This document shows, piece by piece, positions 7,458 through 13,248 of a stretch of 33,648 nt of DNA. Position 1 is the stretch's first letter. Every line of letters starts with the position of its first letter. Both the position numbers and the translations under genes were made by a program. Source of the DNA: a virus; IMG/VR virus record IMGVR_UViG_3300034190_001436, positions 1 through 33,648 of that record. The stretch is one strand, 5' to 3'. Under the pieces are notes generated by a model. The model saw only the letters and a list, made by a program, of their open reading frames with translations, was not told the origin of the DNA and ran no database searches.

Positions 7458-7554
7458 TGCTATGGCGATTGTTTGATACAGCTAAACGACACTGTAAAGA
7501 CAATCTATCATCAAACATAACGAAATCACACCAATCCCTGTCTGCACACAGCAT
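7450..7554 (-). pseudogene. Possible remnant of a YqaJ-type exonuclease
   Basis: A 34-codon open frame contains DRDWCDFVMFDDRL, closely resembling the WCDFVSYDPRL-type segment near the C-terminus of YqaJ/lambda Exo-like recombination exonucleases. The preceding open residues TTQML would match the QxQ(M/L) part of that segment. The rest of the nuclease is absent: a stop lies at 7573 and an unrelated gene ends at 7566. The frame then degenerates. No ribosome site. Recombination genes elsewhere in the window (annealing protein, NinG) make a former exonuclease plausible. The match is short and made by eye. Confidence 0.35.
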
Positions 7555-7565
7555 TTGAGTTGTTT

Positions 7566-7784
7566 TTAATCTTCAGTATTCTGATAATTTTCTCGCTCTC
7601 GAACCTTGGTCATTCCCCGCTTTATTCTGCCAAAACCGACACATAATCCTGTGGGAATTTTCTGTATATGACCACCATTTTCTAAGAACTCCTTAACTTG
7701 TTGATTTAATTGGAATTGCAGTTCTTTTTTGTTTTCTTGAGCTCGCGGCTCATACCTACCTATGAAATTGAATTTCGTTTTCAT
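7566..7784 (-). CDS. Hypothetical protein (72 aa) with FLENGGHIQKIPTG motif
   Basis: ATG at 7784 lies inside the 3' end of the CHC2 gene (29-base overlap). Basic protein: a helical region (ENKKELQFQLNQQVKEFLEN) leads into GGHIQKIPTGLCVGFGRIKR and a charged tail. An FLxxGGxIxKIP motif recurs in small phage and plasmid proteins and may be part of a nucleic-acid-binding fold, but I cannot assign a function. The tight overlap with the primase-like gene and basic charge point to DNA metabolism. Confidence 0.6.
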   Translation of the reverse strand: MKTKFNFIGRYEPRAQENKKELQFQLNQQVKEFLENGGHIQKIPTGLCVGFGRIKRGMTKVRERENYQNTED

Positions 7785-8208
7785 CGAATGGGTCCCAGTC
7801 TAAATGCTGATTGAGCTGCGGGATGTTCTTCCGCTTTCTGAGCTCCCTTCTTGCAATACTCACTTTAAGCGCCTTTCTGTCGCTGTACTTCACACGCTCA
7901 CCCCTCTTCATAGCTGCGTATGCTATCACAATTATAGTTGAGTCCCAGTTTTCAGTTTTTTTGAGCAACCAATCTGGGTCGTGAGTGCGCTCCATAGGCT
8001 CTGCAAATAGTACATCTATCGGCAACCCAAGAGCCTCTACTACGTCACGGCCATTAGCCCCGCAACTGTGACAGTGCGCCAGGACCTTGCCGTCTTTCTC
8101 AGTAATACTCATAGACGGAGACTTATCGTCATGAACCGGACAGCAAGCTGTGTAGTTCTTTCCTGACTTGCGAACTTTAGTTAACTTATCAAGTATTTCG
8201 TCGAGCAT
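7756..8208 (-). CDS. Stand-alone CHC2 zinc-finger protein (primase N-terminal domain-like)
   Basis: 150 aa; ATG at 8208 with AGGA upstream. The N-terminal half is a CHC2 zinc finger: Cys23-Pro-Val-His26, then DDKSPSMSI, and Cys46/Cys49 in AHCHSCGANGRDVVEAL. This is the DNA-binding finger found at the N-terminus of DnaG-type primases. No Toprim catalytic domain follows; instead there is about 90 residues of charged sequence rich in Arg and Lys. It may guide a primase or helicase to single-stranded DNA. It overlaps the helicase gene by 20 bases. Absence of a catalytic domain in this gene is clear; a partner elsewhere is not seen in the window. Confidence 0.85.
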   Translation of the reverse strand: MLDEILDKLTKVRKSGKNYTACCPVHDDKSPSMSITEKDGKVLAHCHSCGANGRDVVEALGLPIDVLFAEPMERTHDPDWLLKKTENWDSTIIVIAYAAMKRGERVKYSDRKALKVSIARRELRKRKNIPQLNQHLDWDPFDENEIQFHR

Positions 8209-9652
8209 AACTATTCCTAATTATTTTGTTCTTGATGAAGTTTAGAACGTCATCGCTCTGCGGATTCCTGGCGATAGGGTCCATTCCCCTCGGCCAGACC
8301 TTAAACTTGTCACGGTAGGTGTGCGCCACCCATCCTGCTTGATAGCCGCGCATCTGCGCGTAGCCGACGAGCTCTTGATAGAACCGCGTCTTGTCCTCCA
8401 TCGTAACCTTCTCAACCTTCGCAAGTATCTGGTCGTCATGGTAAATAGACTCATTGTTCGGTATCTCGTGCCCGCAGGCCAAACAGCGACGGCCAGTAAA
8501 GAGAGAGCTGCACTGCGGGCAGGTGTGCATCTTGGGCTCCTTCTCTTCCTTCTTCGTCTGATTCTCTTCTCTGAACTTCTTCTCGCCATCATCCAAACTT
8601 ACGGGAACGATGTCCTCCGGAAATCCATGACGGCGAAGATTGCCGGCGAAATCTAAATACACGCTGTCCTTCTTGCCTTCCGCTGTGCGCCAAATACGAC
8701 CACTTCGCTGCACGAACATAATCTTACTTTTGACGGGGTACATATCACACAAAAGCGAGACCCCTGGCTCGTCGTATCCGACCGAGAGAAGCATCGAGTT
8801 GCAGAGCAACTGAAAGTCTCCTGCTTTGTGAGCCTCGTAGAGCGCCAGGCGTTCGTTCTCAGGCGTGTAGCCAGATATGTGCTCCGCTGATATGCCTTCA
8901 GCATTAAGAGCCCTACAGAGCGATTTTGACTGCTCTACGGACGGCGAGAAGCAGATACCCATGCGTCCCTGCCCGTGTCGCTTAATATTCTCAACGACAT
9001 CACCCTCTAGCACTGTGTCTTTTTCTATCGCTTCGGCAAGCGACTTCGGGTTCCACTCTGACCCGCCTGTCGGCAGCTTCTTGGTCTTCACGCCCTTAGT
9101 GTCTATTGTGTGCCCGGCGTAATACGATGTGGGCACAAGGTAGCCTTGAGAGATAAGCTTTCTCGGAGTTATAGGTACGATCAAGTCGTCGAATATCTTA
9201 CCAAGGCCCTTGCTCATCGGAGTCGCGCTTAAACCCATGTAAAAAACACCCATGTTGCGTCTGTTCATTAGCTCCTGAAGGCCCTTAAAAACTGTGTGCG
9301 CCTCGTCGATTATCATGATCGAGTAGTCAGGGACGTACTTGCGTCGAATAAGACTCTGAACCGAGCACACCTGTATATTTGCGCTAGGGTTGTAACGATA
9401 ATCGTCCCCCTGAATCACGCTGTACTCAGCGCCTAATTGTTCGAGCGCAGCGCATGCCTGGCTTACCAACCTTATTCGATCACAAACAAAGAACCCCCGC
9501 TTGCCTCGCTTAGCTGCCTCCATGAGCACCCAACAGGCCACCAGTGTCTTCCCAAACCCACAAGGGGCACTTAGGATAGGTCTATTGCCTTTTGCTAGGG
9601 ATGTTCTCACCTGGTCAATCGCATCAATCTGATGTTTTCTTAATTGTATCAT
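8189..9652 (-). CDS. Superfamily 2 DEAH-box helicase with C-terminal zinc ribbon (RadD-like)
   Basis: 487 aa. Motif I APCGFGKT (29-36), motif II DEAH (116-119), motif III SAT (142-144) and motif VI QRSGRIWR (315-322) are all present, so both RecA-like domains are intact. A zinc ribbon follows with Cys378/Cys381 and Cys390/Cys393 (CPQC...CLAC), then a helical C-terminus. The order helicase core plus Cys4 ribbon matches RadD-type and phage-borne SF2 helicases used in branch migration or origin opening. ATP-dependent DNA unwinding in phage replication or recombination is the likely role. It overlaps the zinc-finger gene that follows, so both probably act together. Confidence 0.9.
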   Translation of the reverse strand: MIQLRKHQIDAIDQVRTSLAKGNRPILSAPCGFGKTLVACWVLMEAAKRGKRGFFVCDRIRLVSQACAALEQLGAEYSVIQGDDYRYNPSANIQVCSVQSLIRRKYVPDYSIMIIDEAHTVFKGLQELMNRRNMGVFYMGLSATPMSKGLGKIFDDLIVPITPRKLISQGYLVPTSYYAGHTIDTKGVKTKKLPTGGSEWNPKSLAEAIEKDTVLEGDVVENIKRHGQGRMGICFSPSVEQSKSLCRALNAEGISAEHISGYTPENERLALYEAHKAGDFQLLCNSMLLSVGYDEPGVSLLCDMYPVKSKIMFVQRSGRIWRTAEGKKDSVYLDFAGNLRRHGFPEDIVPVSLDDGEKKFREENQTKKEEKEPKMHTCPQCSSLFTGRRCLACGHEIPNNESIYHDDQILAKVEKVTMEDKTRFYQELVGYAQMRGYQAGWVAHTYRDKFKVWPRGMDPIARNPQSDDVLNFIKNKIIRNSYARRNT

Positions 9653-9661
9653 TACGTGCGC

Positions 9662-9874
9662 TTAGCCTTTGCAGGCTTTCTCGTAGATGCCGCGATAATC
9701 CGGCCAGCCCAGTTCGCCCTGCTTTTTGTCCGTGCCTCCTGTTCTGTACCACAGCGCAACCATTTCACAATAATCATCAGATGCGGTAACTGTTTGCTGT
9801 GTGTTGGCTTTTAAGAGCTGCAAAAATACAAAAAGAATTACTGCTGCGAAAAAAAGAAAATATTGAAAATTCAT
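9662..9874 (-). CDS. Small membrane-anchored protein (70 aa)
   Basis: Start placed at ATG 9874, which begins directly at the hydrophobic segment NFQYFLFFAAVILFVFLQLL; the longer frame adds 20 unlikely residues and overlaps the upstream gene. One transmembrane helix (about residues 4-21) is followed by a soluble domain with YCEMVALWYRTGG and GWPDYRGIYEKAC. The two Cys residues and the W/Y pattern are typical of a recurring family of tiny phage membrane proteins of unknown function. It lies just upstream of the helicase. Confidence 0.65.
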   Translation of the reverse strand: MNFQYFLFFAAVILFVFLQLLKANTQQTVTASDDYCEMVALWYRTGGTDKKQGELGWPDYRGIYEKACKG

Positions 9875-9887
9875 TACAAAACCCCAC

Positions 9888-10247
9888 TTATACCCACCCG
9901 CAACCTTGTTTAATTTCTGCCAGATCTTCCACATATGCTTTCAAAGCACCAAAAATTGCATCGTGAAGAGCTATTTGGGCAAGGTTTAGGTCTGACACTC
10001 TGCCTTTAAAAGCAAAATTCAGCAAAGCCAACGAAATTTCTGCGCTATCAGCTTCTATGAAAAGCGCGTTGTGAAGATTATCTCCGCAGTCTGAGCAAGT
10101 TAGAAAATCAACCAACATTCCATTTATGTCGTCCTCGTTGACAATATCCCAATCAATGCAGTCATCACGTTCAATAAGTGCCAAACCTTCGTTTTCCACC
10201 CATTTCTCGATGGAAACGCGGTGATTTAATTCGTTAAAAATAAGCAT
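9888..10247 (-). CDS. Hypothetical acidic protein (119 aa)
   Basis: ATG at 10247 with a strong AAGGAG site 7 bases upstream. Predicted mostly helical and acidic, with several Asp/Glu clusters, a CSDCGD segment near residues 51-56 and a helical second half (EISLALLNFAF, AQIALHDAIFGALKAY). No signal peptide or membrane segment. First gene after a short leader carrying a small GC hairpin related to the repeats at 10811..10848. Function not recognised; it belongs to the small-gene bank. Confidence 0.65.
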   Translation of the reverse strand: MLIFNELNHRVSIEKWVENEGLALIERDDCIDWDIVNEDDINGMLVDFLTCSDCGDNLHNALFIEADSAEISLALLNFAFKGRVSDLNLAQIALHDAIFGALKAYVEDLAEIKQGCGWV

Positions 10248-10291
10248 GTCATTCTCCTTGTGTGCAAGAGCCCCGAAAGGCGTTATTATGG

Positions 10292-10570
10292 TTATCCGAT
10301 TAGAGCGATTGTCCCGCGCAGATCAAGATCAAAAAGTGCCAAACGTGCCAGAATTTTGTTGTGTTTCTTATCGACGCATAGTTCACCGTTCGTTGAAATT
10401 ACTTTGATGCCGCCGCGCTTGCCAATAACAGCTATATAAGTGTATCTGGTTGCCCAGTGCTGTCTTCCGTTATTCCAACGAACCACGACACAGCCATCTT
10501 TTTCTTCTACTTCGGCAGTGCTTGTGCGTTTTTGTATTTTCTCTATTTTTTTAGCTTGTGCGTTGTTCAT
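10292..10570 (-). CDS. Hypothetical basic protein (92 aa)
   Basis: ATG at 10570 preceded by GGGGGA. A Lys-rich N-terminal helix (QAKKIEKIQKRT) is followed by a beta-type domain containing VVVRWNNGRQHWATRYTYIA and GGIKVISTNGEL. The basic helix plus small beta domain could bind nucleic acid, but no family is recognised. The leader in front carries one copy of the shared intergenic element, which lacks its second hairpin arm. Confidence 0.6.
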   Translation of the reverse strand: MNNAQAKKIEKIQKRTSTAEVEEKDGCVVVRWNNGRQHWATRYTYIAVIGKRGGIKVISTNGELCVDKKHNKILARLALFDLDLRGTIALIG

Positions 10571-10582
10571 TTTGTTTCCCCC

Positions 10583-10614
10583 GTGTTGTTTTAAGTAAGC
10601 AAGAATGCCCCCGA
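10583..10614 (-). repeat. Intergenic leader repeat, copy with lost hairpin arm
   Basis: Contains TTGTTTTAAGTAAGCAAGAA followed by TGCCCCCGA (plus-strand reading), identical to 10811..10842 except at one end, but the downstream GGGGC arm is missing. Confidence 0.7.
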
Positions 10615-10615
10615 T

Positions 10616-10798
10616 TTACGAGTTTAACCACTCTTCATAGGTTTTTAGGGGCTTGCCTGTGATGATGGAATTGCCTTTCCCATCATCTGCACAAGATAAG
10701 TAGATTTGATACTCCGAGTCATTGGAGCCTCTTGCTTGTGTCTGCCAATCAGCTTTCACAGTTTGTATAGCTTTGTTTTCGTGGATAATTGTTGACAT
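10616..10798 (-). CDS. Small hypothetical protein (60 aa)
   Basis: ATG at 10798 with AAAGGGA upstream. Composition is ordinary: a beta-prone N-terminus (IIHENKAIQTVKADWQTQ) and a C-terminal segment ending TGKPLKTYEEWLNS. No known motif. Flanked on both sides by copies of the same intergenic repeat, so it is one cassette in the bank of small genes. Likely an accessory protein. Confidence 0.6.
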   Translation of the reverse strand: MSTIIHENKAIQTVKADWQTQARGSNDSEYQIYLSCADDGKGNSIITGKPLKTYEEWLNS

Positions 10799-10810
10799 TG
10801 TTTATTCCCT

Positions 10811-10848
10811 TTGTTGTTTTAAGTAAGCAAGAATGCCCCCGAAGGGGC
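10811..10848 (-). repeat. Intergenic leader repeat with GCCCC-TTCG-GGGGC hairpin
   Basis: Plus-strand TTGTTGTTTTAAGTAAGC then AAGAATGCCCCCGAAGGGGC. On the minus-strand transcript the GC part (10835-10848) forms a 5-bp stem closed by a UUCG tetraloop, an exceptionally stable hairpin. It begins 7 bases after the stop of the gene at 10855..11055 and no T-run follows, so it is not a typical terminator. Confidence 0.75.
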
Positions 10849-10854
10849 GGTGGT

Positions 10855-11055
10855 TTAAGCCCCAACTATTGATTTTAAAGACGATAGGGCATCAGCCTTT
10901 GTTCTCCCGCGAGCAAAGTGAGCACCTTTGGGGTCTATAACGAACCAGCCATCGTCTGATGATATACGGCCATGCGTCGCTCTCTTTAAGTCGTATACAG
11001 AACCATCGCTTGTTGTGATCGTGTACCATCCTGCTATTACTAATTTGGTCTTCAT
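10855..11055 (-). CDS. Small hypothetical protein (66 aa)
   Basis: ATG at 11055 with AAAGGGG upstream. A compact beta-sheet-like protein: KLVIAGWYTITTSDGSVYDL is followed by SSDDGWFVIDPKGAHFAR and a short C-terminal helix (TKADALSSLKSIVG). It is the first gene after a strong sigma70-type promoter at 11092-11120, so it should be well expressed from that site. Family not recognised. Confidence 0.65.
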   Translation of the reverse strand: MKTKLVIAGWYTITTSDGSVYDLKRATHGRISSDDGWFVIDPKGAHFARGRTKADALSSLKSIVGA

Positions 11056-11066
11056 TTTGCTGCCCC

Positions 11067-11084
11067 TTTGTTGTTTTAAGTAAG
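11067..11084 (-). repeat. Intergenic leader repeat, short copy
   Basis: TTTGTTGTTTTAAGTAAG, the same core as at 10583 and 10811, without the hairpin. It lies in the 5' leader between the promoter at 11092-11120 and the ATG at 11055. Confidence 0.65.
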
Positions 11085-11091
11085 TAAGGTA

Positions 11092-11120
11092 ACTATAAGC
11101 GAATACCTACCCCTTGTCAA
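11092..11120 (-). promoter_or_regulatory. Strong sigma70-like promoter for the small-gene bank
   Basis: On the minus strand: TTGACA (11120-11115), 17-base spacer, TATAGT (11097-11092). An AT-rich stretch upstream (11121-11160) is shared with the promoter at 11746-11773, including AAATCTGTTGACA. Confidence 0.75.
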
Positions 11121-11158
11121 CAGATTTGTTTACACTTTATTGGATCATTTTGTATCAA

Positions 11159-11374
11159 TTAAGCGAATTTGCAAAGTGGCGCTAAGCCGTTATCAACATA
11201 GTAGGACAGCTCGTCCTCTAGGGTTGAAGCAAAGCGTTCCGGGCTGATTTTAAAAGAGCGTTGCTGTAGCCACTCTCGGTCAGAGTCCAATACTAGCTTT
11301 CTGACAAAAGAAGGGCGCACACCTGCCGCCTTTGCGGTCTCGAAGATTACTGATGAAACGCTTAAATTTGTCAT
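11159..11374 (-). CDS. Small hypothetical protein (71 aa)
   Basis: ATG at 11374 with AAGGGG upstream. Helical, with FETAKAAGVRPSFVRKLVLD followed by REWLQQRSFKISPERFASTL and ending in YYVDNGLAPLCK. Its N-terminal half could form a helix-turn-helix-like unit but this is not certain. The same 12-base sequence surrounds its start and that of the gene at 10855..11055, which indicates duplicated leaders. Function unknown. Confidence 0.6.
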   Translation of the reverse strand: MTNLSVSSVIFETAKAAGVRPSFVRKLVLDSDREWLQQRSFKISPERFASTLEDELSYYVDNGLAPLCKFA

Positions 11375-11394
11375 TTTGCTGCCCCTTGTGTGGT

Positions 11395-11408
11395 GCCCCC
11401 GAAGGGGC
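11395..11408 (-). repeat. Second intact GCCCC-TTCG-GGGGC hairpin
   Basis: Identical 14-base hairpin to that at 10835-10848, located 11 bases after the stop of the gene at 11419..11697. Confidence 0.7.
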
Positions 11409-11418
11409 GGTGATTAGA

Positions 11419-11697
11419 TTAACTATAACGAGGATCGGCTTCTGCCCAATCTGATAAATCTACGTCAGATCCAAAGGATGCGGCTAATGCTTCGGCTGCT
11501 GCTTCTGCGTCCTCTCGAACATCGACGTAAAAAGGACCGTCTTCGTTATGACGCTGCTCAGCTCCTGGAAAAAAACCTTTACGAAAACGAGTACCGTCTT
11601 CCAACTCAGCGCCGACAAAAAAAGCCTCGGCAACATAATCGAAACCCTCAGCGTCTGGACCCGCAGAATATAATTCGCAACCTACATATATATCCAT
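11419..11697 (-). CDS. Hypothetical acidic protein (92 aa)
   Basis: Start set at ATG 11697, which has AGGAG 8 bases upstream; the frame is open for 9 more codons without a better site. Very acidic. A beta-like first half (DIYVGCELYSAGPDAEGFDY, VAEAFFVGAELEDGTRF) is followed by an Ala/Glu-rich helix (DAEAAAEALAASF) and an acidic end. A charge distribution of this type is common in DNA-mimic inhibitors, but no specific match can be claimed. Driven by the promoter at 11746-11773. Confidence 0.65.
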   Translation of the reverse strand: MDIYVGCELYSAGPDAEGFDYVAEAFFVGAELEDGTRFRKGFFPGAEQRHNEDGPFYVDVREDAEAAAEALAASFGSDVDLSDWAEADPRYS

Positions 11698-11734
11698 TTT
11701 CTTTCTCCTGTTCAGGAGGAGCACCGCGCCCCTC

Positions 11735-11763
11735 CAATGGTTCCCATTCTACAGAAACCATTG
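11735..11763. promoter_or_regulatory. Inverted repeat flanking the -10 box (candidate operator)
   Basis: Perfect 8-bp arms CAATGGTT (11735-11742) and AACCATTG (11756-11763) separated by 13 bases that hold the -10 hexamer (11746-11751). A regulator bound here would block the promoter. Confidence 0.5.
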
Positions 11764-11773
11764 AGAGTGTCAA
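11746..11773 (-). promoter_or_regulatory. Sigma70-like promoter
   Basis: On the minus strand: TTGACA (11773-11768), 16-base spacer, TAGAAT (11751-11746). The sequence upstream is a near copy of that in front of the promoter at 11092-11120. Confidence 0.7.
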
Positions 11774-11797
11774 CAGATTTATTTACATTAATTAGCA

Positions 11798-11974
11798 TCA
11801 CTTTGTATCAACTACACGCTCTCTACCAATCGCCTCCTCTACAGCGTTGCAGTCCTGACACCACCAACGCCCGCGTACAAGGATTTTAGCGCCATCGGTT
11901 AATCGCGTATCTACACCAATTATTTCTCCGAGTATCCCGCCGCAGCGGCAGGGCTTCTGGCTTAGGTCTTCCAT
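11798..11974 (-). CDS. Small zinc-ribbon-like protein (58 aa)
   Basis: Start placed at ATG 11974, which has GGAG 9 bases upstream; the frame is open for 17 more codons. Cysteine pairs CRCGG near the N-terminus and CQDC about 32 residues later fit a zinc-ribbon knuckle pair, with a beta-hairpin between (ILGEIIGVDTRL, AKILVRGRWW). Such proteins often bind nucleic acid or a protein partner such as RNA polymerase; the actual partner is unknown. It is the first gene after the gene-free RNA-like region. Confidence 0.65.
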   Translation of the reverse strand: MEDLSQKPCRCGGILGEIIGVDTRLTDGAKILVRGRWWCQDCNAVEEAIGRERVVDTK

Positions 11975-12012
11975 TTGATTCTCCAAATAACAGGCAGCAG
12001 TGCCCATTTTCC

Positions 12013-12482
12013 CCCGCAAACACACCTACGGCATTAGGTGTTCTTACGCTCCTCGAAAGGAAGGCCGCTAGACCTGGTACTCATTGCGACGATCCACAGT
12101 GGTGAACCGCTCCCCCGCCAGACTTAACTGGAGGTTATTTCAACGCCTAACTCACGACCTGATTGTGTGTGTTTGCGGGTTCCTGTTGACATGGGCGGAT
12201 CAGCGCAGGAGTTTTAGGTCGCTTGTCTCTCACATTTCTGCGGCTAATTTCAGGGTCAGCTACCCATGAGCCAAGAGTACGTCTGGCTTTGCCTCACGGT
12301 CGGCACAAGACTTTGGGGGTTAGATGTTGCAGAACACAATATCTGGTGTAGAATATCCCTTGTCGGGTTCCTACTTTCCTTCCCCAAAGTCGGGATTAAG
12401 GGCTGCTAACCCACCGACATTTTTAATATTATCTCCCTTGAGCGAACTTAACAAGCCTTGGTTTTTTACAGGGCTTTTTTTT
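12013..12482 (+). ncRNA. Candidate large structured non-coding RNA
   Basis: About 470 bases without a credible gene on either strand. Visible base pairing: a perfect 13-bp stem closing the 5' domain (CCCGCAAACACAC 12013-12025 with 12167-12179), local hairpins (CACCTA/TAGGTG, CCAG/CTGG, AGCC/GGCT), and a stem 12361-12369/12408-12419 (TGTCGG/CCGACA plus GTT/AAC). A 10-bp long-range pairing joins 12309-12318 to 12382-12391 (GACTTTGGGG/CCCCAAAGTC). The last pairing would be a pseudoknot with the hairpin CCTTCCC/GGGATTAAGG. A rho-independent terminator on the plus strand ends the region. No plus-strand promoter could be identified, so the 5' end is uncertain. It is not tmRNA, RNase P or a tRNA cluster by their conserved sequences; I could not match GOLLD or ROOL from memory. 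Confidence 0.6.
12453..12482 (+). terminator. Intrinsic terminator, plus strand
   Basis: Stem AAGCCTTG (12453-12460) with CAGGGCTT (12469-12476), 8 bp including one G-U, 8-base loop, followed by eight T (12475-12482). There is no T-run in the minus orientation, so the terminator serves plus-strand transcription. Confidence 0.75.
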
Positions 12483-12518
12483 GCCTGTTGAGCTCTTCAC
12501 TTTGCATCATCTCAATAA

Positions 12519-13112
12519 TTAATGTTTCGGGCATCTGAACTTCCTCTCGTATAAACGCTTTCGGTAATTAAATATCTTTTTTACCCGCTTCAGGTAATCA
12601 ATGGTCAATTTTCGTGGATTATTATCCATTTCGAGCTTTTCTACTCGCTCTGCGCCTATCCTGGCTATAAGGCCCTTACGGTACTCTACGACGTTGCCTG
12701 AGAGATACCGATTGCATTTGACGCACTGACTATGGCAATTCAACAGATGATATTTTAGGTGGCTTGCTGAGCCCCGAGAGCGGTAGTGCCCGGCGTCAAA
12801 CTTGCCGCCCCGAACTGTATCGCCAGGCAAACATCCACAGCTTATGCACAATTTGTTTACATCCCTAATTCGGATGTAGCTATTGAATGAGGCCTGAGCT
12901 TCTTTGATGTAGTCGCCGGCAGTTTTGAGATTTTCCTTCTTCTCTCGAATGTCAGCCCTGATAGACTTCTGTGCAATCTTTTTAGCCGGGGCTGAACGGG
13001 TGAACTCGATCAGATGGTCAAACGAACAAAAGGCCTTGATGCCACCGATTACTACGTCGGACACTAAGACCTTCTTTTTGCAGAGAGCGCAGCGTCTAGT
13101 CTTTCCTTGCAC
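12519..13112 (-). CDS. ninG: NinG-like recombination endonuclease (Rap family)
   Basis: 197 aa from a GTG at 13112 that overlaps the upstream 50-aa gene by 17 bases. N-terminal zinc pair Cys8/Cys11 with Cys29 and a long basic linker helix, then an HNH-like core: Cys89-x2-Cys92 (CISCGC), FDAGHYRSRGS with His109, HLKYHLLNCHSQC with Cys126/His127, and Cys130/Cys133. C-terminal YRKGL and a basic tail. This arrangement is that of lambda NinG/Rap, which cuts branched DNA at Holliday junctions and D-loops. It complements the single-strand annealing protein encoded upstream. Motifs are complete. Confidence 0.85.
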   Translation of the reverse strand: MQGKTRRCALCKKKVLVSDVVIGGIKAFCSFDHLIEFTRSAPAKKIAQKSIRADIREKKENLKTAGDYIKEAQASFNSYIRIRDVNKLCISCGCLPGDTVRGGKFDAGHYRSRGSASHLKYHLLNCHSQCVKCNRYLSGNVVEYRKGLIARIGAERVEKLEMDNNPRKLTIDYLKRVKKIFNYRKRLYERKFRCPKH

Positions 13113-13248
13113 TATCCTTCACCTTTTCGTAGATATCTTCTGTTATGCCTCTTAGTTCTACTATGTCTGCCGATATCTTATCTAGAAGCTCCAGTTTATC
13201 AAAAGCCTTTTCGATGTGTTCTTCATCGACTTCAATAATTACTTTCAT
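13096..13248 (-). CDS. Small acidic helical protein (50 aa)
   Basis: ATG at 13248 lies inside the end of the preceding gene, and its TAG overlaps ninG by 17 bases. The product (starting MKVIIEVDEEHIEKAFDKLE, then LLDKISADIVELRGITEDIY) is two amphipathic helices with an acidic face. The continuous overlaps on both sides and clean helix pattern support a real coupled gene. Possibly a partner of NinG; function not known. Confidence 0.7.
   Translation of the reverse strand: MKVIIEVDEEHIEKAFDKLELLDKISADIVELRGITEDIYEKVKDSARKD

Noticed and set aside
7056-7554. CRISPR array or attachment site in the region of short ORFs
   Set aside because: No regularly spaced direct repeats; no integrase gene or tRNA fragment to support an attachment site.
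10835-10848. The GC hairpins as intrinsic terminators
   Set aside because: No T-run follows on either strand; the downstream genes seem to lack separate promoters and would be silenced.
12084-12269. Plus-strand open frame of 61 codons in the gene-free region
   Set aside because: No ribosome site, Arg/Ser/Leu composition typical of antisense or random frames, and it runs through one arm of the 13-bp stem.
12013-12482. tmRNA, RNase P RNA, tRNA or group I intron in the gene-free region
   Set aside because: No T-loop GGTTCRA pattern, no tmRNA 3' end, no RNase P core, and no recognisable intron core; flanking genes are intact and not split.
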